A stretch of DNA of 64,000 bases from Dendrolimus kikuchii (GCA_019925095.2 CM034392.1:17774387-17838386), one strand, 5' to 3'; counted from the first letter of the stretch, positions 21,271 through 33,845 are shown. The notes: generated by a model not told the origin, from the letters alone. A program made the numbers and translations.

Positions 21271-22218
21271 CTAGGATATGCCCGCGGTTACGTCCACGCT
21301 CTGCTTGGAATTCTCGCGGGATTCCCAGGACACAAAGTACCGCAGCGTTTGCAAAATAATGTAAGGTATCGTTTTAGTGAAAACTTTGTCGGAATAATAC
21401 TGACCTATGGGGCCTAGACATGGACACTGACGGCAGGATTGGTCCACAAGTTCCAAGTAGCTCAACGGGCTATGTAGCGAGCTATGTTAGGTGTTTCTCT
21501 TATGGATAGAATTAGAAATGAGGATATCTGCAAGAAAACCAAGTTAACCGACATAACTCGCAAAATCAGCAAGTTGAAGAGGCTTTGGGTCAGTCACGTT
21601 TGCCGCAGGACCGATGCCCGATGGAGTAGACGAGTCTTGGAGTGGAGACAGCGTCTGGGGAAACGTAATATTGGACATCCTTCGGCCGAAGGGACCGACG
21701 ACCTGGGTAAGGTTGAGGAAGTCAGAGGATAAGGATAAGTGGCACCGACTCGGGAGGCCTACGTCCAGCAGTGGACTGCGATTGACTGACGACGAGTATC
21801 GGAATAAGCTAATTTTTATGAACCCGAACAACTACAAACCGGTCCCGGAAAAATTCCCGCGGGATTCCCGGGTTAAAAAATTTCACACATTTTATTATAT
21901 AAAATTTGATCTCGATCAGAAAAAGAATCCTATTGGATTTTTTTTTTTAATTTGGCCATTTTAAATAATTTCTAGACAAATTCCCGCGGGATTCCTAGGA
22001 TAAAAAGTAGCGGAGATTATAAGTCTAAGAATTTGCTGTCGATCGGTGAAAACATCGAAATCGGCCCAGTAGTTTTTACGTGAGTCCCGAACAAACAGAC
22101 AAGAAATCTAAAAAAGGAATTGCATCGTGTTCTCCGTCATTTATATAACGTATTCCAGATTTTTTTAATAGCTTCAATGTACAGACACGGCATGTTTAGA
22201 ATTTTATAATATTATAGA
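21271..22218 (-). mobile_element. Helitron-like element hosting an RTE fragment
   Basis: Read on the minus strand it starts TC with tctataatattataaa at 22218 and ends ccgcgggcatatcctag at 21271, followed by T. Three copies of cgcgggattcc with flanking similarity (21317, 21858 and 21985) lie inside. The middle is occupied by RTE-type sequence (21405-21795). Confidence 0.6.
21405..21795 (+). pseudogene. RTE-type LINE reverse transcriptase C-terminus (second subfamily)
   Basis: Frame blocks TWTLTAGLVHKFQVAQRAM, AMLGVSLMDRIRNEDICKKT, DITRKISKLKRLW, RRTDARWSRRVLEWRQRLGK and EAYVQQWTAID occur in order with stops and frameshifts between them. This is the thumb and C-terminal region of lepidopteran RTE endonuclease-reverse transcriptases. 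It differs from the RKTKVMVF-type RTE at 5370 and has a decayed relative at 53035-53515. Confidence 0.75.
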
Positions 22219-23145
22219 TAGATAGCAACAAGATTAAATATATTTTTGTATCATTAAAACTAATATTTATTTCGTAAGAAAGTTTACAATAATGCTAGAA
22301 ATTCTTTTTACGAATGTGTCAGCCATACACTGTCCTATTTGAAATAGACTTTATACTTGATGAGATATCTGTTGCTAAAGTCGTAAAAAGTGTGTCCTGA
22401 ATAAAAACGATAGCTAAAACTAAAGCACCTTTACAGAAATTTAGTTTAATAAAGACAAACATATTTGTCGAGTGTTTAATATATGGGCATTAGAGCATTT
22501 TTGGTTTCACGCTGTTTAAGATTCCGTAGACAAACGGCAAAACCGGTGCGGTGGAAGTTCTTAGCCAATACGGAACCTTTCATTGCCCTTAGTTCAACAC
22601 ACATTTTATAGTTTTCAATTTTCATGGCGACATACAAAATATCAAAATTGACTGGAGATTAGTAAACTCAGGAACATTACAATATATCAAATCCAGAAAT
22701 GACTTTGTTTTTTACCTTTTTACGGCTGAATGTATGCTAATGGATATTAGTGAAATTTGCCAAGATAGATTATAATCTAGAGATAGGCTACTTTTTGTGC
22801 CTAAAACGATCTTGAAAAGAGTGTAATAGGCGATGAAATTTTGTATTACCAATACATAATTTAAGTTAGGCTTATAAAAATTCATTTGCGTCTTTAAATA
22901 CTTCATTTAGAAAGTAAAAAATAAACGCGGATGAAGTTGCGGGAACATCTAGAATGTTATAAATTATACTCAGATCTAATCCTGGTCATGCTGTCCAGTC
23001 ATCTCTAATCCACAGAAAAAGTATAATCCTGACGTGTACGTAGTACCGGCGTCAAGTGATGACAAACTTCAACTGAATAAGAGAAAAGACTGTTTATTTC
23101 GAACCGAGATGTCGAGGTGATGCAGGAATCATAGGCCCTACTCAC
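22219..23145. other. AT-rich sequence, nothing recognised
   Basis: No coding frame or repeat end could be supported. Confidence 0.5.
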
Positions 23146-23260
23146 TGGCGCCTGCTTGAAAATAGAAAGGAGTGACACATCCCGAGAAGACAGTTGATGT
23201 CGCCCGGCGAGACGCTGGCCGACGGCCGTCACTCTGTGGCGCCTGGCGTCCACGGAACAT
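23146..23260 (-). CDS. Weak candidate coding exon ending in a consensus splice donor
   Basis: A CpG-rich island in AT-rich DNA. The ATG at 23260 opens 38 codons rich in Arg, Ser and Pro (beginning MFRGRQAPQSDGRRPA) up to cgcca|gtgagt, a strong donor, with a stop just after it. The alternative frame on the same strand is also open, so coding is not proven. It resembles no family I know and no repeat in the window. Confidence 0.2.
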
Positions 23261-23731
23261 GATGTATAATTTACACTTTACGTCTTTACGGCTATTTTCT
23301 GGTTCACACTTTTTGCTCTAATTGTACTTGAAATACACAATACTGATGTGGCGCTTATAATTTGTGGGTGATAGAATTAATTATTTTTTCAATATTTTTT
23401 TGTATGACTTTGTGGTCATAATCTTATGGTCGCCAAAAAAAAAACATCTCGTGCTAATAAATTTAGACAGTCACAAAGACGGGAGAGGTTTTGTATGTAG
23501 AATTAAAAAAGAGACAATAAAAATTGTTGTATGACAAAAAATAAAAAGTGCAATGAAATGTAATATGATAAATACCTATACAAATTTCCTGAACGAAAAT
23601 AAAAATTGTCCGTTAATGTTGGTTTTGGTATTAACCTAGAGTCTTAGAAAATATTTTATAAACCTAATACGGATTGTATGTTTCTGCGTTTTATGTTATG
23701 TAGATTATCTAAATATAATTAAATATGTTTA
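23261..23731. other. AT-rich sequence, nothing recognised
   Basis: Simple AT-rich DNA with no supported feature. Confidence 0.5.
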
Positions 23732-24327
23732 TCTATATATATAAAACAAAGTCGTGTTAGTTACACCTTTTATAAGTCAAGAACGGCTAGACCAATTTTT
23801 ATGATTTTCGTGTTTTCGGAATTGTCTTCGTCCGGAATAGGATATTAAATTTTAAAATATGATATTCATCAATAAAAAAAATATCATTAAAAAAACATCA
23901 GTCACGACATAAGTCTAGCCATTCATTTGTTATGGTCTTTCCTGGCCAATGTCAGCAATGGTGACTGCATTTATACTTATTTTCATTTGTCTGACTTAGG
24001 TGAATTATTTTTTGTGTATTCAAATGGGCCCCAAGATGGTTCTGATTCAAATTTGAACCAGGTAGATGGCGCTGTAATCGGGTTCCAGGATTTAGGTGAA
24101 ATTATTTTTGTGTGTGTTCAAGTGGATCCCGGGATGGTTTAGATTCACAATTGGAACCAGTAGTTGGCACCGCTGAACACCTCTTTATTGGTGGACCGAT
24201 TTTTTGTTTGTTTGTTTTTTCAAGTAGATTCGAGAATGGTTTAGATTAACAATTGGTTCCGGTTGACGACGTTGCAATCGGTTTCTAGATTTTTATTTTT
24301 TAAGGGCAAGACGTCTGCCGGGTATAG
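23732..24327 (+). mobile_element. Helitron-like element with internal tandem units
   Basis: A|TC start tctatatatataaaacaaag and cgtgttagttacacc; it ends ctgccgggtatag|T, one step from the usual gggtcagctag|T. The right half holds three diverged tandem units. Confidence 0.65.
23996..24293 (+). repeat. Three diverged tandem units of about 95-105 bp inside a Helitron
   Basis: Each unit has a ttaggtgaa..attttttgtgtgt part, caagtggatcccgggatggt, tagattcacaattgg, and gcgctgtaatcggtttccag, with growing divergence rightwards. The open frame at 23927-24142 is a by-product. Confidence 0.65.
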
Positions 24328-26924
24328 TATTAAATAAATAATAAAATAAGTTCCAATTTTATTGAGAGACATATCACAATCTTATACATGCCGCTTAGAT
24401 TGATTCTACTGTTTGTTAAATGTCAAAGTTTATAAAAAGATATTAAATTTACTTCCAATTTTTAGCATTGGAACAATATTGGAATACATAAGTTTGTGCT
24501 TGGCATTATTTAAAGTTAAAAATTAAAATACCTTTCTCAATATTTCTGTGCTGTATTTGTAGTGGAACGAATTCCCTTTTATGTAACATGTCACTGTTTT
24601 CCTAAACTTCATTTTGTATACGATAATACAATATAATTATTCACTTTCAAATTTAATATTCGTAAACACGTATAAGTACACTGGAAATTTGCGTACGACT
24701 GCATTTGCATTAAAGTATTCTAAGCCTTGTCGCTAAGTGACAAGAAAACAATCAGCAGAGTTCATTTCGACGAATTCAGCGCGAAAGATTAATCGACCGA
24801 CTTACATTATCTGCTGACTTGCAGTTTAAAGACGTCGTTATGCAATTAGAAGTGGGACGTTAGATATTTTCTCATAATTGCAAAGTCAGATACAATTTTT
24901 ATACTAAACGAATTTAATGTAACTATAAACATTTATTTCCTAATAAACATTTCATAAGACAAAAACTTTGGGATTAAATCTATATTACACACAGGTGAAT
25001 TTTTCAAGTGGGCCTTCAGCGCCAAATCCTAAACTACACGTAATAACGAAAAATGCTCAAAGAAATCTCGAGACCGATTTTGATGCAAACTGAGTTGGCG
25101 TTATTAGATTTTTGCATAATCTGTTACCCTTGTACGGAATCGACTCGGCTGATTTTGTAAAAATAAACACGTTCTTTATATTATACCAAATTATAATGTA
25201 GCCGGTAAGGATCAATTTCTGTGAAAAAATGTCAATCGGCAAACCAAGGGAAAGGGTTGTTTTGTAACAAAATGATCTATTTTCCATTCATTAATTAAAC
25301 ATCAAAATGCGCTGGTAAAATGACCGCACCTAATTCGAGCGCTATCAATTGACTGATTTGATTGATTGGGGTAACATTACGTGCGTTTCGAATATTAATG
25401 TAGAGACGCTAATACGCATCTATACATTAATAGAAATAGAATAATTTTTATGATTTACATATTACATAAAATGAGGTTTAATTAATGTATGGAAAATAGA
25501 ATATTTGGTTCGAAAACAGCTCTTTCCCTTTATTTGCCGTTTGACATTCCTTCACAGAAATTATATTTCGGAGTTTTAAAATAAATTCAATAAACACATT
25601 TACAATAACTCATAGATTTATGCTCCTTTCAAGGTCCATATATATTATTTAGAATATTTTAAAAGCATACATTTTATATAGAGTGTATATGTATTGCATT
25701 TACTTTTGTCACGCCAGTCATATAGTATCTATAAAGTTTTACTGAACAAATTTTTATTACCATTGATACTTTAAGGTAACTTGATATTATACGGTTTACT
25801 CGTCTTTCAATTTGGATGAAGGTACCAAAGTGATACGTGAAAATATAAAACTGAATTATTCAACGTCATTGAATTTCATTGAATGTCGCTGCTTTCTTTC
25901 ATATTTGCGTCATTCAACCAAATTGATTCATTATTGTTTAACGATGTAATTCCGGTTTACGTTAATCCTATACAATATGAAATTCAACAGTAAACTTTAA
26001 GCTTTAACAAATGCTAATTCAAGGCTAAAGAACATTGTTTAAATTAAACAAAAAAAATCTCCGGGCAATGAACTTACGAGAAAATTATGGCCTGAACGCG
26101 TGTTACTTGATTCGCCTGCTTTGGAAAGTGTTTGGAATAAAATCATGTACTAGTTTAATTGTATTATATCTACATGTAGACAAGACAGGTAGGTAGGGGT
26201 CAATGGACCTGGTGCTACATAATAATGTTTCGCTGTTATTTACATTTTTTTACCTACAATGGTTTGCATTGTAAGCAGAATCATTATTCAAAACTAAAGA
26301 CTTAGATTGACGTATGTCAATGCTGTTATAGATAAGTGCACACGGGCACAGGTGATTATGATATGTATAGGTATGCATATACATTCATATTTCGAAATTT
26401 ACAACAGTCGGTTGATATTTATATTTTCATTATTCCTGTTTATGCTAACCGGAACTAATACACAGGTGATAGTTTAGGCTAATTAAGACGTCCCGAAAAA
26501 GCTGTGTATAACGACCAACGAAACCTGTTTCCTAAACATAATGATCGATAATAAATTGTATTATAGATAAGTCACTACACTATTTAAACATATTATGGAT
26601 CCGTTCTGTCAACTTATTTTTGACATAATTGTCGTTTGGTTCTGTTTTGCATAACTACGTCCAATAATACTAGAGCTTTTCTCTTTAGTTAAGAACGCTA
26701 ACAACAGCTAACATTTGCATGCCCTGAATTCTAGGTATTCAGACCTTTCATAATATCAGCCTATAAACATCCCATTTCTGAGCTCAGACCTTCCCATTTT
26801 TAGACCAATGTATAGTTCATCAGCCACGCTTGTCTAAGGTGGTTTGGCAGATTTTATCGATGATCTCGTTGTGTAGATTTCATTACGATGTTTTCCTTCA
26901 CCGTTAGCATGTGGTTATTGTAAC
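24328..26924. other. Long AT-rich stretch, nothing recognised
   Basis: About 2.6 kb without a repeat copy that I can match or a frame with a domain. It is the kind of sequence expected in an intron or intergenic region. Confidence 0.5.
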
Positions 26925-27235
26925 AATATGCATTGGCTACCATATCACGCTGATCTCCTGACCCTAGTGAAAGTTAAATGTAATGAGCTTTGGAAAGAGT
27001 ACTTTGACGAGAAATCACTGAGTAAGGGGATTTGGTACAAAACAATACAACACTGTTTGAGTAGGACGCCTTGGTTTGAAGGCTTAAATATGGCCAGATC
27101 AGGTGTCGTCACTTCAGTATCTCGAGGATTCAGTTCTGACATATTCCATTAAATAAATTCGCTTACCTCATGGGAAAAACAACCTCACCAAATTGTTCAG
27201 AGTGTGGATTGGTTGAAGATGCTTATCATATTCTA
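26925..27235 (+). pseudogene. Non-LTR retrotransposon C-terminal fragment
   Basis: Blocks KCNELWKEYFDEKSLSKGIW, WFEGLNMARSGVV, then in another frame LNKFAYLMGKTTSPNCSECG and VEDAYHIL. The latter is the C-terminal CX2C...H zinc-binding tail of many insect LINE pol proteins. A frameshift separates the parts and no reverse transcriptase motifs remain. Confidence 0.65.
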
Positions 27236-27429
27236 AACTCTAAAGGAAGAGATTCCGCGGGGCGCTGTATCGAATAGTACGCGAGCGAAATCACACAGAA
27301 ATCCTAGTCCCAGTGACTAATAAATGAAATTGTAACAAATATATATATAGTATATTATATATGTATTTTATTATATATGTTATATACATATTATATATGT
27401 ATTTTAATAAGAAAAAATCTACACAAATA

Positions 27430-27627
27430 CTATTTACTAAAAATATAGATCATTCCACTGCAAAACTACGAACTAGGCAAGCAAATAACATTTTAATTAA
27501 TATACCCCGAACAAACTACGGAAAAACGAACATAGCTCATGAAGGCGCTTTACTATATAATAATCTACCGAAAAATATCAAAGATGTAAAATCGTCACAT
27601 TCTAAAAGACTACTCTTTGTTTGACTA
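27430..27627 (+). pseudogene. LINE reverse transcriptase C-terminal fragment
   Basis: The frame reads TAKLRTRQANNILINIPRTN, then GKTNIAHEGALLYNNLPKNIK before a stop, the pattern seen at the end of CR1/jockey-like pol proteins (R..f.vp...t..g..s....ga.lwN.LP). It is only about 60 codons long. An AT-rich tail follows, later interrupted by S1 and RTE copies. Confidence 0.5.
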
Positions 27628-27807
27628 AATTAATATCATTTTAATTTTGAAATTATTTATCCAACCTAATATAAATCTATCCATCTGACTGACAAAACAC
27701 TTAACTATACTTTAAAATCGCTTTACGCGTTTTAATAAGCCCGTTGCCTTAATAAACAACTTGCATTGCTCCGATTTTTGTCTCAAGACTACCCTCACAT
27801 ATTATAA

Positions 27808-28041
27808 TTTTTTGTTATTGCAGGAGTTCAGCAGACAGGCAGACGGCCCACTTGATGGATAGCGGTTACCATCACCTATGGATATTTGCAACACCAAAGG
27901 TGCTACAAATGCGCTGCTGCCCTCTTAAGGTAGACTGGAACCTGGTCACTAATGCCGGAACACAACACAAGATTGTTATGGCGACATACTTTAGACCAGG
28001 GGTGGTAGCCATCCAGACAGGCAAATGCCCTACCACCTGGC
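27808..28041 (-). repeat. S1 retroposon, truncated copy
   Basis: Same order of blocks as at 19260 and ends at the same place, taccacctggca. Two copies broken at one position suggest a subfamily or a shared source. Confidence 0.85.
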
Positions 28042-28109
28042 AAATTATAAATAATAAAATAAATTCATTCGAAACCAAAACATTAATTAAATATTACAAT
28101 AACAAATGG

Positions 28110-28315
28110 TCTTACACACCTTCCATGATCAAATTGATCGTGTACTAGCAGCAGGTGATGTCAGGAGCCTTAAGAACAGACGAGCGTGCATGACTAGAGT
28201 TATGAATGTCAAAGAAGCAAGTGAGGTGTGTAAGAATAGGCCTAAATGGCGCTCTGTTGTTCGTGCCTACCCCGCAACGGAACTGGCGTGAAGTTATGTA
28301 TGTATGTATGTACGT
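28110..28315 (+). mobile_element. RTE-type LINE 3' end, copy 3, with target duplication
   Basis: It keeps about 60 codons (MTRVMNVKEASEVCKNRPKW to AYPATELA, stop) and the TATG tail ending tacgt. aataacaaatgg is duplicated at 28098-28109 and 28316-28327. Confidence 0.85.
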
Positions 28316-28327
28316 AATAACAAATGG

Positions 28328-28417
28328 ACGGGTAAATGTAAATCAAACTAGTTATTTCTCTGTAAGTGAATTGTAAATTCTTTTGACAAATAAATGTCTT
28401 AAACCTAAAAAAAACCT
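28328..28417 (+). mobile_element. LINE-like 3' tail with aataaa signal
   Basis: caaataaatgtcttaaacct followed by A-runs looks like a retroposon 3' end. With the fragment at 27430 and the sequence at 28042-28097 it may be one LINE 3' region broken by S1 and RTE insertions. Confidence 0.35.
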
Positions 28418-28737
28418 AATATTAATTGACGTAAATAAACGTAACAAAAATATGATATTGTATTACTATAGGCGTCTAAGAGGCGTGAGAAATGACTACA
28501 AAATAACAATATAAGAGAAAGAAGTATAAATCTTGATACCTATTATTAGAAACCAGATATTTATGATGTGTCATCTTTTAAAGATTATCGTTGTATATAA
28601 TCTTGTTACTATCTATTACAAAATTAACGTTCTTTTAAGACAAAGAACAGGAAATATGCATATGATTAAATATCCTAAATTACGCAGGATACTTAGTTGC
28701 AGTAGCTTAGCAGCTGTCACCCGTTTCAATCAAATCT
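28418..28737. other. AT-rich spacer, nothing recognised
   Basis: An open frame at 28533-28799 has no domain. Confidence 0.45.
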
Positions 28738-28800
28738 CATGCATTGTATATATGCACAGCTCAGGCAGTTTTTCTGACCAAATGTGTATATTGTTCTAAT
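28738..28800 (+). repeat. tRNA-derived SINE (family T), body fragment
   Basis: ggcagtttttctgaccaaat and gtgtatattgtt match the body of the SINE at 51944-52238; the tRNA head is missing. Confidence 0.5.
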
Positions 28801-28809
28801 ATCACGTGC

Positions 28810-28925
28810 ATTTTTGTTTTTCCTTGTAAGCAAACTGGCAAACGGTCTACTTAATGATACGTGGTTACCGTCGTCTATGGACATCTGCAACACCAAGGCA
28901 GCGGATGCGTTCATTGATACTTTAA
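28810..28925 (-). repeat. Retroposon tail S2, fragment
   Basis: The block ggttaccgtcgtctatggac then atctgcaacaccaag, with a preceding gcaaactggcaaacggtcta, is related to S1 at its tail but differs beyond it. A plus-strand relative lies at 62625-62785. Confidence 0.55.
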
Positions 28926-30534
28926 ATATTCGTTATGCCCTTTTTGAAGAGCCTCATATTTTAGCATTATAGGAAAACTGCGTGCGGACCATGGCTAAGA
29001 AATATCATAAGAAAACCTGCGTATTACGCTACGAATCTTGGACACACTGGATGGATACATCATCCGTTCCCCTGAAATAGGCAGTAAGTCTGTGCCTAAA
29101 AGTAGAATTTTTAAATACTCATATTATAGATGTAACTATAAATAGTTCTCACAAGAACGCAATGCTTAAATACTGGGCAAGAACATAGAATATCCTCTAT
29201 CCCGGAAAATGCGAAAGTTCTCGAAGGTTACGGAACCAACATTAACATGAGCCTTTGACATCCTGTGGTCAATGAAATTTAAATTAATTATTATTAAAAG
29301 AACAAACCGTCTACCTCTTATCAGGCACGTGAGCATAATGATACTTAATGTAGTTAGAACAAGAGCTCCCTGGCTTTATCTGGATAGCACGTGCCTTATT
29401 GTAAACACAGGTGGTGTACGGTGTCACCTCGGGAAACGCTGATGTGAAGTTGTGCACTTTAACTCACCAAGCAAAACACATTTCTGTTTACAGACATAAA
29501 ATCATAATGCTGAGAGGTGTAACTTATATTTATGGCTAGAATATATTTTTTAATTTATAGTTGTGATCTTGGCAAGATCAAAACCCTTATAAAACCATTT
29601 AGTCCGATCCTAGAGATAGTAAATTGATACAAAAGTTTTATTAAAGATTTTATTAAAAAAGTAGTAGTACTTGTTGAGGACTATATGGTTTGGTATTTTA
29701 AGCCAATTGCTTTCCTAGGGTTCGCTCCTCTATACAACCCTTCACTGGGCGTGGGCAGAGACGCACTTGGTCGATTTAGAAAAAAGAATTCAATAACAAT
29801 ATTTCAAAAATGTAATTTTATTATTGTAAATATTTTGAATATCCCACCTATCAACATATTCATGTAGTTATATGTAGGAATAATGAATTTGTTAAAGTGC
29901 CTACATGATCATAAAAATAGACTTTTCTATCTACAGATCAAACAGAGCAATATCGGTTGAGGAAGATTTTATACATATTTCATCAATGTTGTGTAAGAAG
30001 TGAACTCATGTAGAGATTGTATTGTTTCTTTATTCCCTTGAAGGAGTGAAAAGGGAAAACTTATAAATTACTAACATTTCCAACCCTTTTTATTTAATCT
30101 CTTTGCTTAAAATGTGGTCACCATATCGCGCGTCCAAAACTGACACAACATTTCTGATGTAAGTAATTAGCAATAGTTTAGTATCAACTACAAAAAAAGA
30201 TACGTTATATATAATAAATATTATTTACCGAGTTGTAGTAAGGGCTTATATTCATATTGCTAAGAATAAACAGACGTGTGGCAAGTGAGTAATAGCAATG
30301 CGAACGCAAGTTTTTTTAGATTTATAACTTTATCAACCATCACTTTTTAAGATAGTTATCGGCTATTTTACATAATTGATAAATTGCTTTACTGTTACTA
30401 TCGCGTATGTTAATAAAATATATTCTAAGAAAGCCCATATGGTATGAACCATATGGGGTAGATATATCGAATACTCAAACAACTAACAGATAGACAGACA
30501 ACTTCTAGAGGCAGGTGCCTCTAGACGGGCTCGA
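28926..30534. other. AT-rich sequence, nothing recognised
   Basis: An open frame at 29685-29867 was looked at and shows no known domain. Confidence 0.45.
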
Positions 30535-30785
30535 GGTTAAAGCGATATACTGTCAACGCATATTGAAATATTTTGGCTATATAGTCCGAAAGAATCCAGA
30601 CAATTTGGAGAAACTTTAATTGACCACTGGAGGAGTTTAAGGCAAGAGGTAGAGGCAGGAAGGTAACTTGAGATAGATTTCCAAAAGGCAGATTGACCGA
30701 TTTCCTGAACAGTTAGGCATCCGTTAATACAATCTTTACCTTGCTCAAAATCGATCTCGCTAGAGGAGATTGATTATTTGGTTAC
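30535..30785 (+). pseudogene. Decayed LINE C-terminal fragment
   Basis: Reading across frames gives CQRILKYFGYIVRKNPDNLE then stops, and later traces of an arginine-glycine rich segment. (R)ILRYFGHIxR..dsLEKLI is a recurring motif near the C-terminus of RTE-like pol proteins. Many stops make it an old relic. Confidence 0.5.
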
Positions 30786-31935
30786 GATTATTATCAGGGA
30801 AGGAAATACTGTGTAAATAACAAATAGTAAATTTAAAATTTAGCCTTATGACAACGAACTGTTATAAGGAAGACAAAAATAATATAGAAAAAATTCCCGT
30901 ACTACTATGAGAAACATCCTAAGTAATACCTTCATAATATATGTGAGGATGACTTTTTTGGATGTTTGATTGTGCCAATGTCTCGGCCTTGAGACTATAA
31001 ATAGTTTTTTTTTAAACTATGAAGTTAGGCTAACTTAAAACATACAAATAAATATTTAAAAAAAATAAACTAACTTATAAATAAATTAATCCTTCAGAAT
31101 GAATAAAATATCATAAATTTAATATACTTTTTATAAAGGAGATATATAAAATACGTTTTGTACTGGAAAAAAGGTTTAGTTTCTGTGGATTATACAGACC
31201 CACCAAGGCTCATGCAAACGTGTCGATATGTCTTATTATAAGACCCAGTTTATATGCCAGAATTATGTATGTAACTATTAATAGCATGAAGATCAAGGAA
31301 CTAAGAAAAATTTGATTCGTAAACATTGAAACAGAAGATCTTATTAAGCAATTTCCGCTTCACAGTGGCTGCATATGAATGCGTACAGGCGGATCTATGC
31401 CGGAACCAACATAATTGCTTGTGGAAAGATGCAATCTTGGCATTCCCCATTCGTAAGAGGTCCCGATCTAAGGTTACAATATTACCAAAGTGTTGCGATT
31501 AAATATTCTGTATATTTCATTAGTCATGTATTCACTTTAAAAAGGAATACATTATTTATATGAAAAACGACAGTAGAAATACATAAAGTTCAAACATTGG
31601 CTTTTGAGTGTTGGAAGGCAGCTTTTCTAATAAATGAGTTTGTAAGCTTATAGTTAATTGCTGTATTGGAATCACATTCAGCACAACATTGATTTTTAGA
31701 TTAACTTTGAAGTGAGAGCTTCATAAGTTCATCACGTGCGTATGTTGTGACAATTTTTTTCACTATTAAAAACTACAGCCTTAGTTTACTCTTCGGAACT
31801 TCGGTCCACATTCCTAGATTTTGTCTTCCATTTCACACGCACTTTACCATTTTTTTATTTGAAGATATATCTTTCTCACGTAAATTACTTGGTTCCGGTT
31901 GCATATTTTTTCCCTATGAAAGTATTACGGAGTAT
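30786..31935. other. AT-rich sequence, nothing recognised
   Basis: No supported gene or repeat; the open frame at 31375-31563 has no domain. Confidence 0.45.
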
Positions 31936-32255
31936 GTTTTTTTTTTTTTTTTTTATTGCTGGAGTTCAGCAGACAGGCAGACGGCCCACTCGATGGAAAG
32001 CGGTTACCATCGCCTATGGACATTTACAACACCAAAGGTGCTACAAATGCGCTGCTGCTCTCTTAAGGGAAACTGGAACCTGGTCACTAATGCCGGAACA
32101 CAACTCAAGGTTGTTATGGCGACATACTATAGACCAGGGGTGGTAGCCATCCAGTCGGGCAAATACCCTACCACCTGGCTGTGGGTTGTTCTGTCGCCTC
32201 TTACGACAGGCCGCCCGGCCGCAGGAAATTGTATTCTTTCTCCGTTCCTGCACGG
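31936..32255 (-). repeat. S1 retroposon, full-length copy
   Basis: T-run, ttattgctggagttcagcag, all internal blocks, gacaggccgcccggccgcag, and the outer end ttctccgttcctgcacgg. The 200-codon frame 31747-32349 and the 99-codon minus frame run through it by chance. Confidence 0.9.
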
Positions 32256-33419
32256 CATGTTTGTGGCGAGCTTCATAGGCCTCGAGATGAATCTTGGAGA
32301 GTGGAGACGGAAATTGCTTAACTATGGAGCTGTCTTTCATACTGTTTAACCTAACGTAGGGAATAAGTACTATTATTCCATACGTATACGTAATAATGGT
32401 CCATTATACACTGGAATGTTTGATTTACTGATTATGTAATATAATGGCTATGCTTTTCTTTTGTCTTTATTTTATAAAGTTAAAAAAGTGCAAGTCGTTT
32501 AAAAATTTGCACATTTTGGCATTATGTGAAATTAGAGTATGTGATAAATTCGAGTTTACACAATAATATTCATGAAAAATTATATTCCATGTTTTAAGTA
32601 ATCTTTGTAATAAAAATATTCTGTTGGAACGTTACTATTACTAGTTGGCAACACCAATAAATTGCTTTTACTACATCGTCATAATTTCTTTCCACACATC
32701 ATGTCATATTTTATTTTCATCTAAAAAGAGATGAAAGAAAGAAAGAAAATGTTCATTTGCCAAGTGCGACAAATACAAAAAACAAAATTAATGAAATGTA
32801 AAACATTTTTAAAGTTGTATGCCGCAATTTGACAAATGAGACTGCCGCTCAGTATTTTGCGGTGCCGAAAGTTATTACAACACATTTTATTTATTTAAAT
32901 GTATGTAAACAAAATATAAACTAATGTTGAACATTAATATAACTGATGTTTTTTCGGCTTTCCCACGGCTGTAAGACGATTAAACTATCTCAAAATATTT
33001 TTGTTCTATGATTGCTAAACGTTAGGTTGTTCGAATCAAAATATTTCATGAGACAATGGATCTAGGCTAGCATTATTAGTAAGTGTATTGAAATGTAACC
33101 AAAACAAAGTATTAGGTTCCACAGTGAGTACTAACTCGTTGATTTGCGCGTGCACAGCTGTTTGACAGTAATAGATAAATACCGTTCATTGTATTGGAAG
33201 ACATAGGTTGCATAATTAATGTGAACAAGTCGAAAATTATGGTGGTTGAAAAAGATGAAAGGATGACAATGATTATGAATTGAACTGGTACCAAGTAATC
33301 ATAAATGTTTCAGTTTCAGAAAGAACTTCAAGCAAATCGGTATCAGTCGAAAGCTATATAATAAGTAAGATCCTTGGACTGTGGTACCCCGAAATGTCAC
33401 GGTTTTATAATGTAATGCT
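32256..33419. other. AT-rich sequence, nothing recognised
   Basis: No supported feature. Confidence 0.5.
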
Positions 33420-33560
33420 TCATCATGCTTATCGTTTAAAGCAGTCATTTCCAGGCAACCTAACTTAAGGACTAATTTTACCTAATCTGGCAATGTAGGT
33501 AGTGCATATTATTAGACAGAACTTAAACAGACATACCTAAACTACATATTTTATAAATTA
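33420..33560 (-). mobile_element. CR1-like LINE 3' UTR fragment
   Basis: atcgtttaaagcag, tccaggcaacctaacttaag and cctaatctggcaatgtaggt match the 3' UTR at 57060-57150, followed by the same aaattaaatacatacaaa. Confidence 0.75.
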
Positions 33561-33654
33561 AATACATACAAACATAAACATATACAGGGCTTATTTGTGG
33601 GGGCACGCAATGCCCTTAAAGCAATTTTCTAAAATATGAGGAAGAAGTTAAAGA

Positions 33655-33845
33655 TTTAGGCTGTGGCCATATGCGACTTATTTAAAGCGTTATAAAATAA
33701 CGTCGTTAGCGCATTACCACATTAATGTATATGCTATCTGTAATATTTGACGTCATTAACAATGTCGCATCTCAAATTGCACGTGACACCATCGCCACAT
33801 TGCGTGAAACGGCTTATACCTTTAACTTTACACACCACGATCCTT
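33655..33845 (-). mobile_element. MITE family M2, copy 1
   Basis: This is the reverse complement of 58544-58715 over its length: cttatttaaagcgttataaa, ttgacgtcattaacaatgtc, cgtgaaacggc. The ends are eroded. Confidence 0.7.

Noticed and set aside
31747..32349. 200-codon open frame on the plus strand
   Set aside because: It runs through AT-rich DNA, a T-run and an S1 retroposon copy; the second half repeats at 48523 and other S1 copies. It is a repeat by-product.
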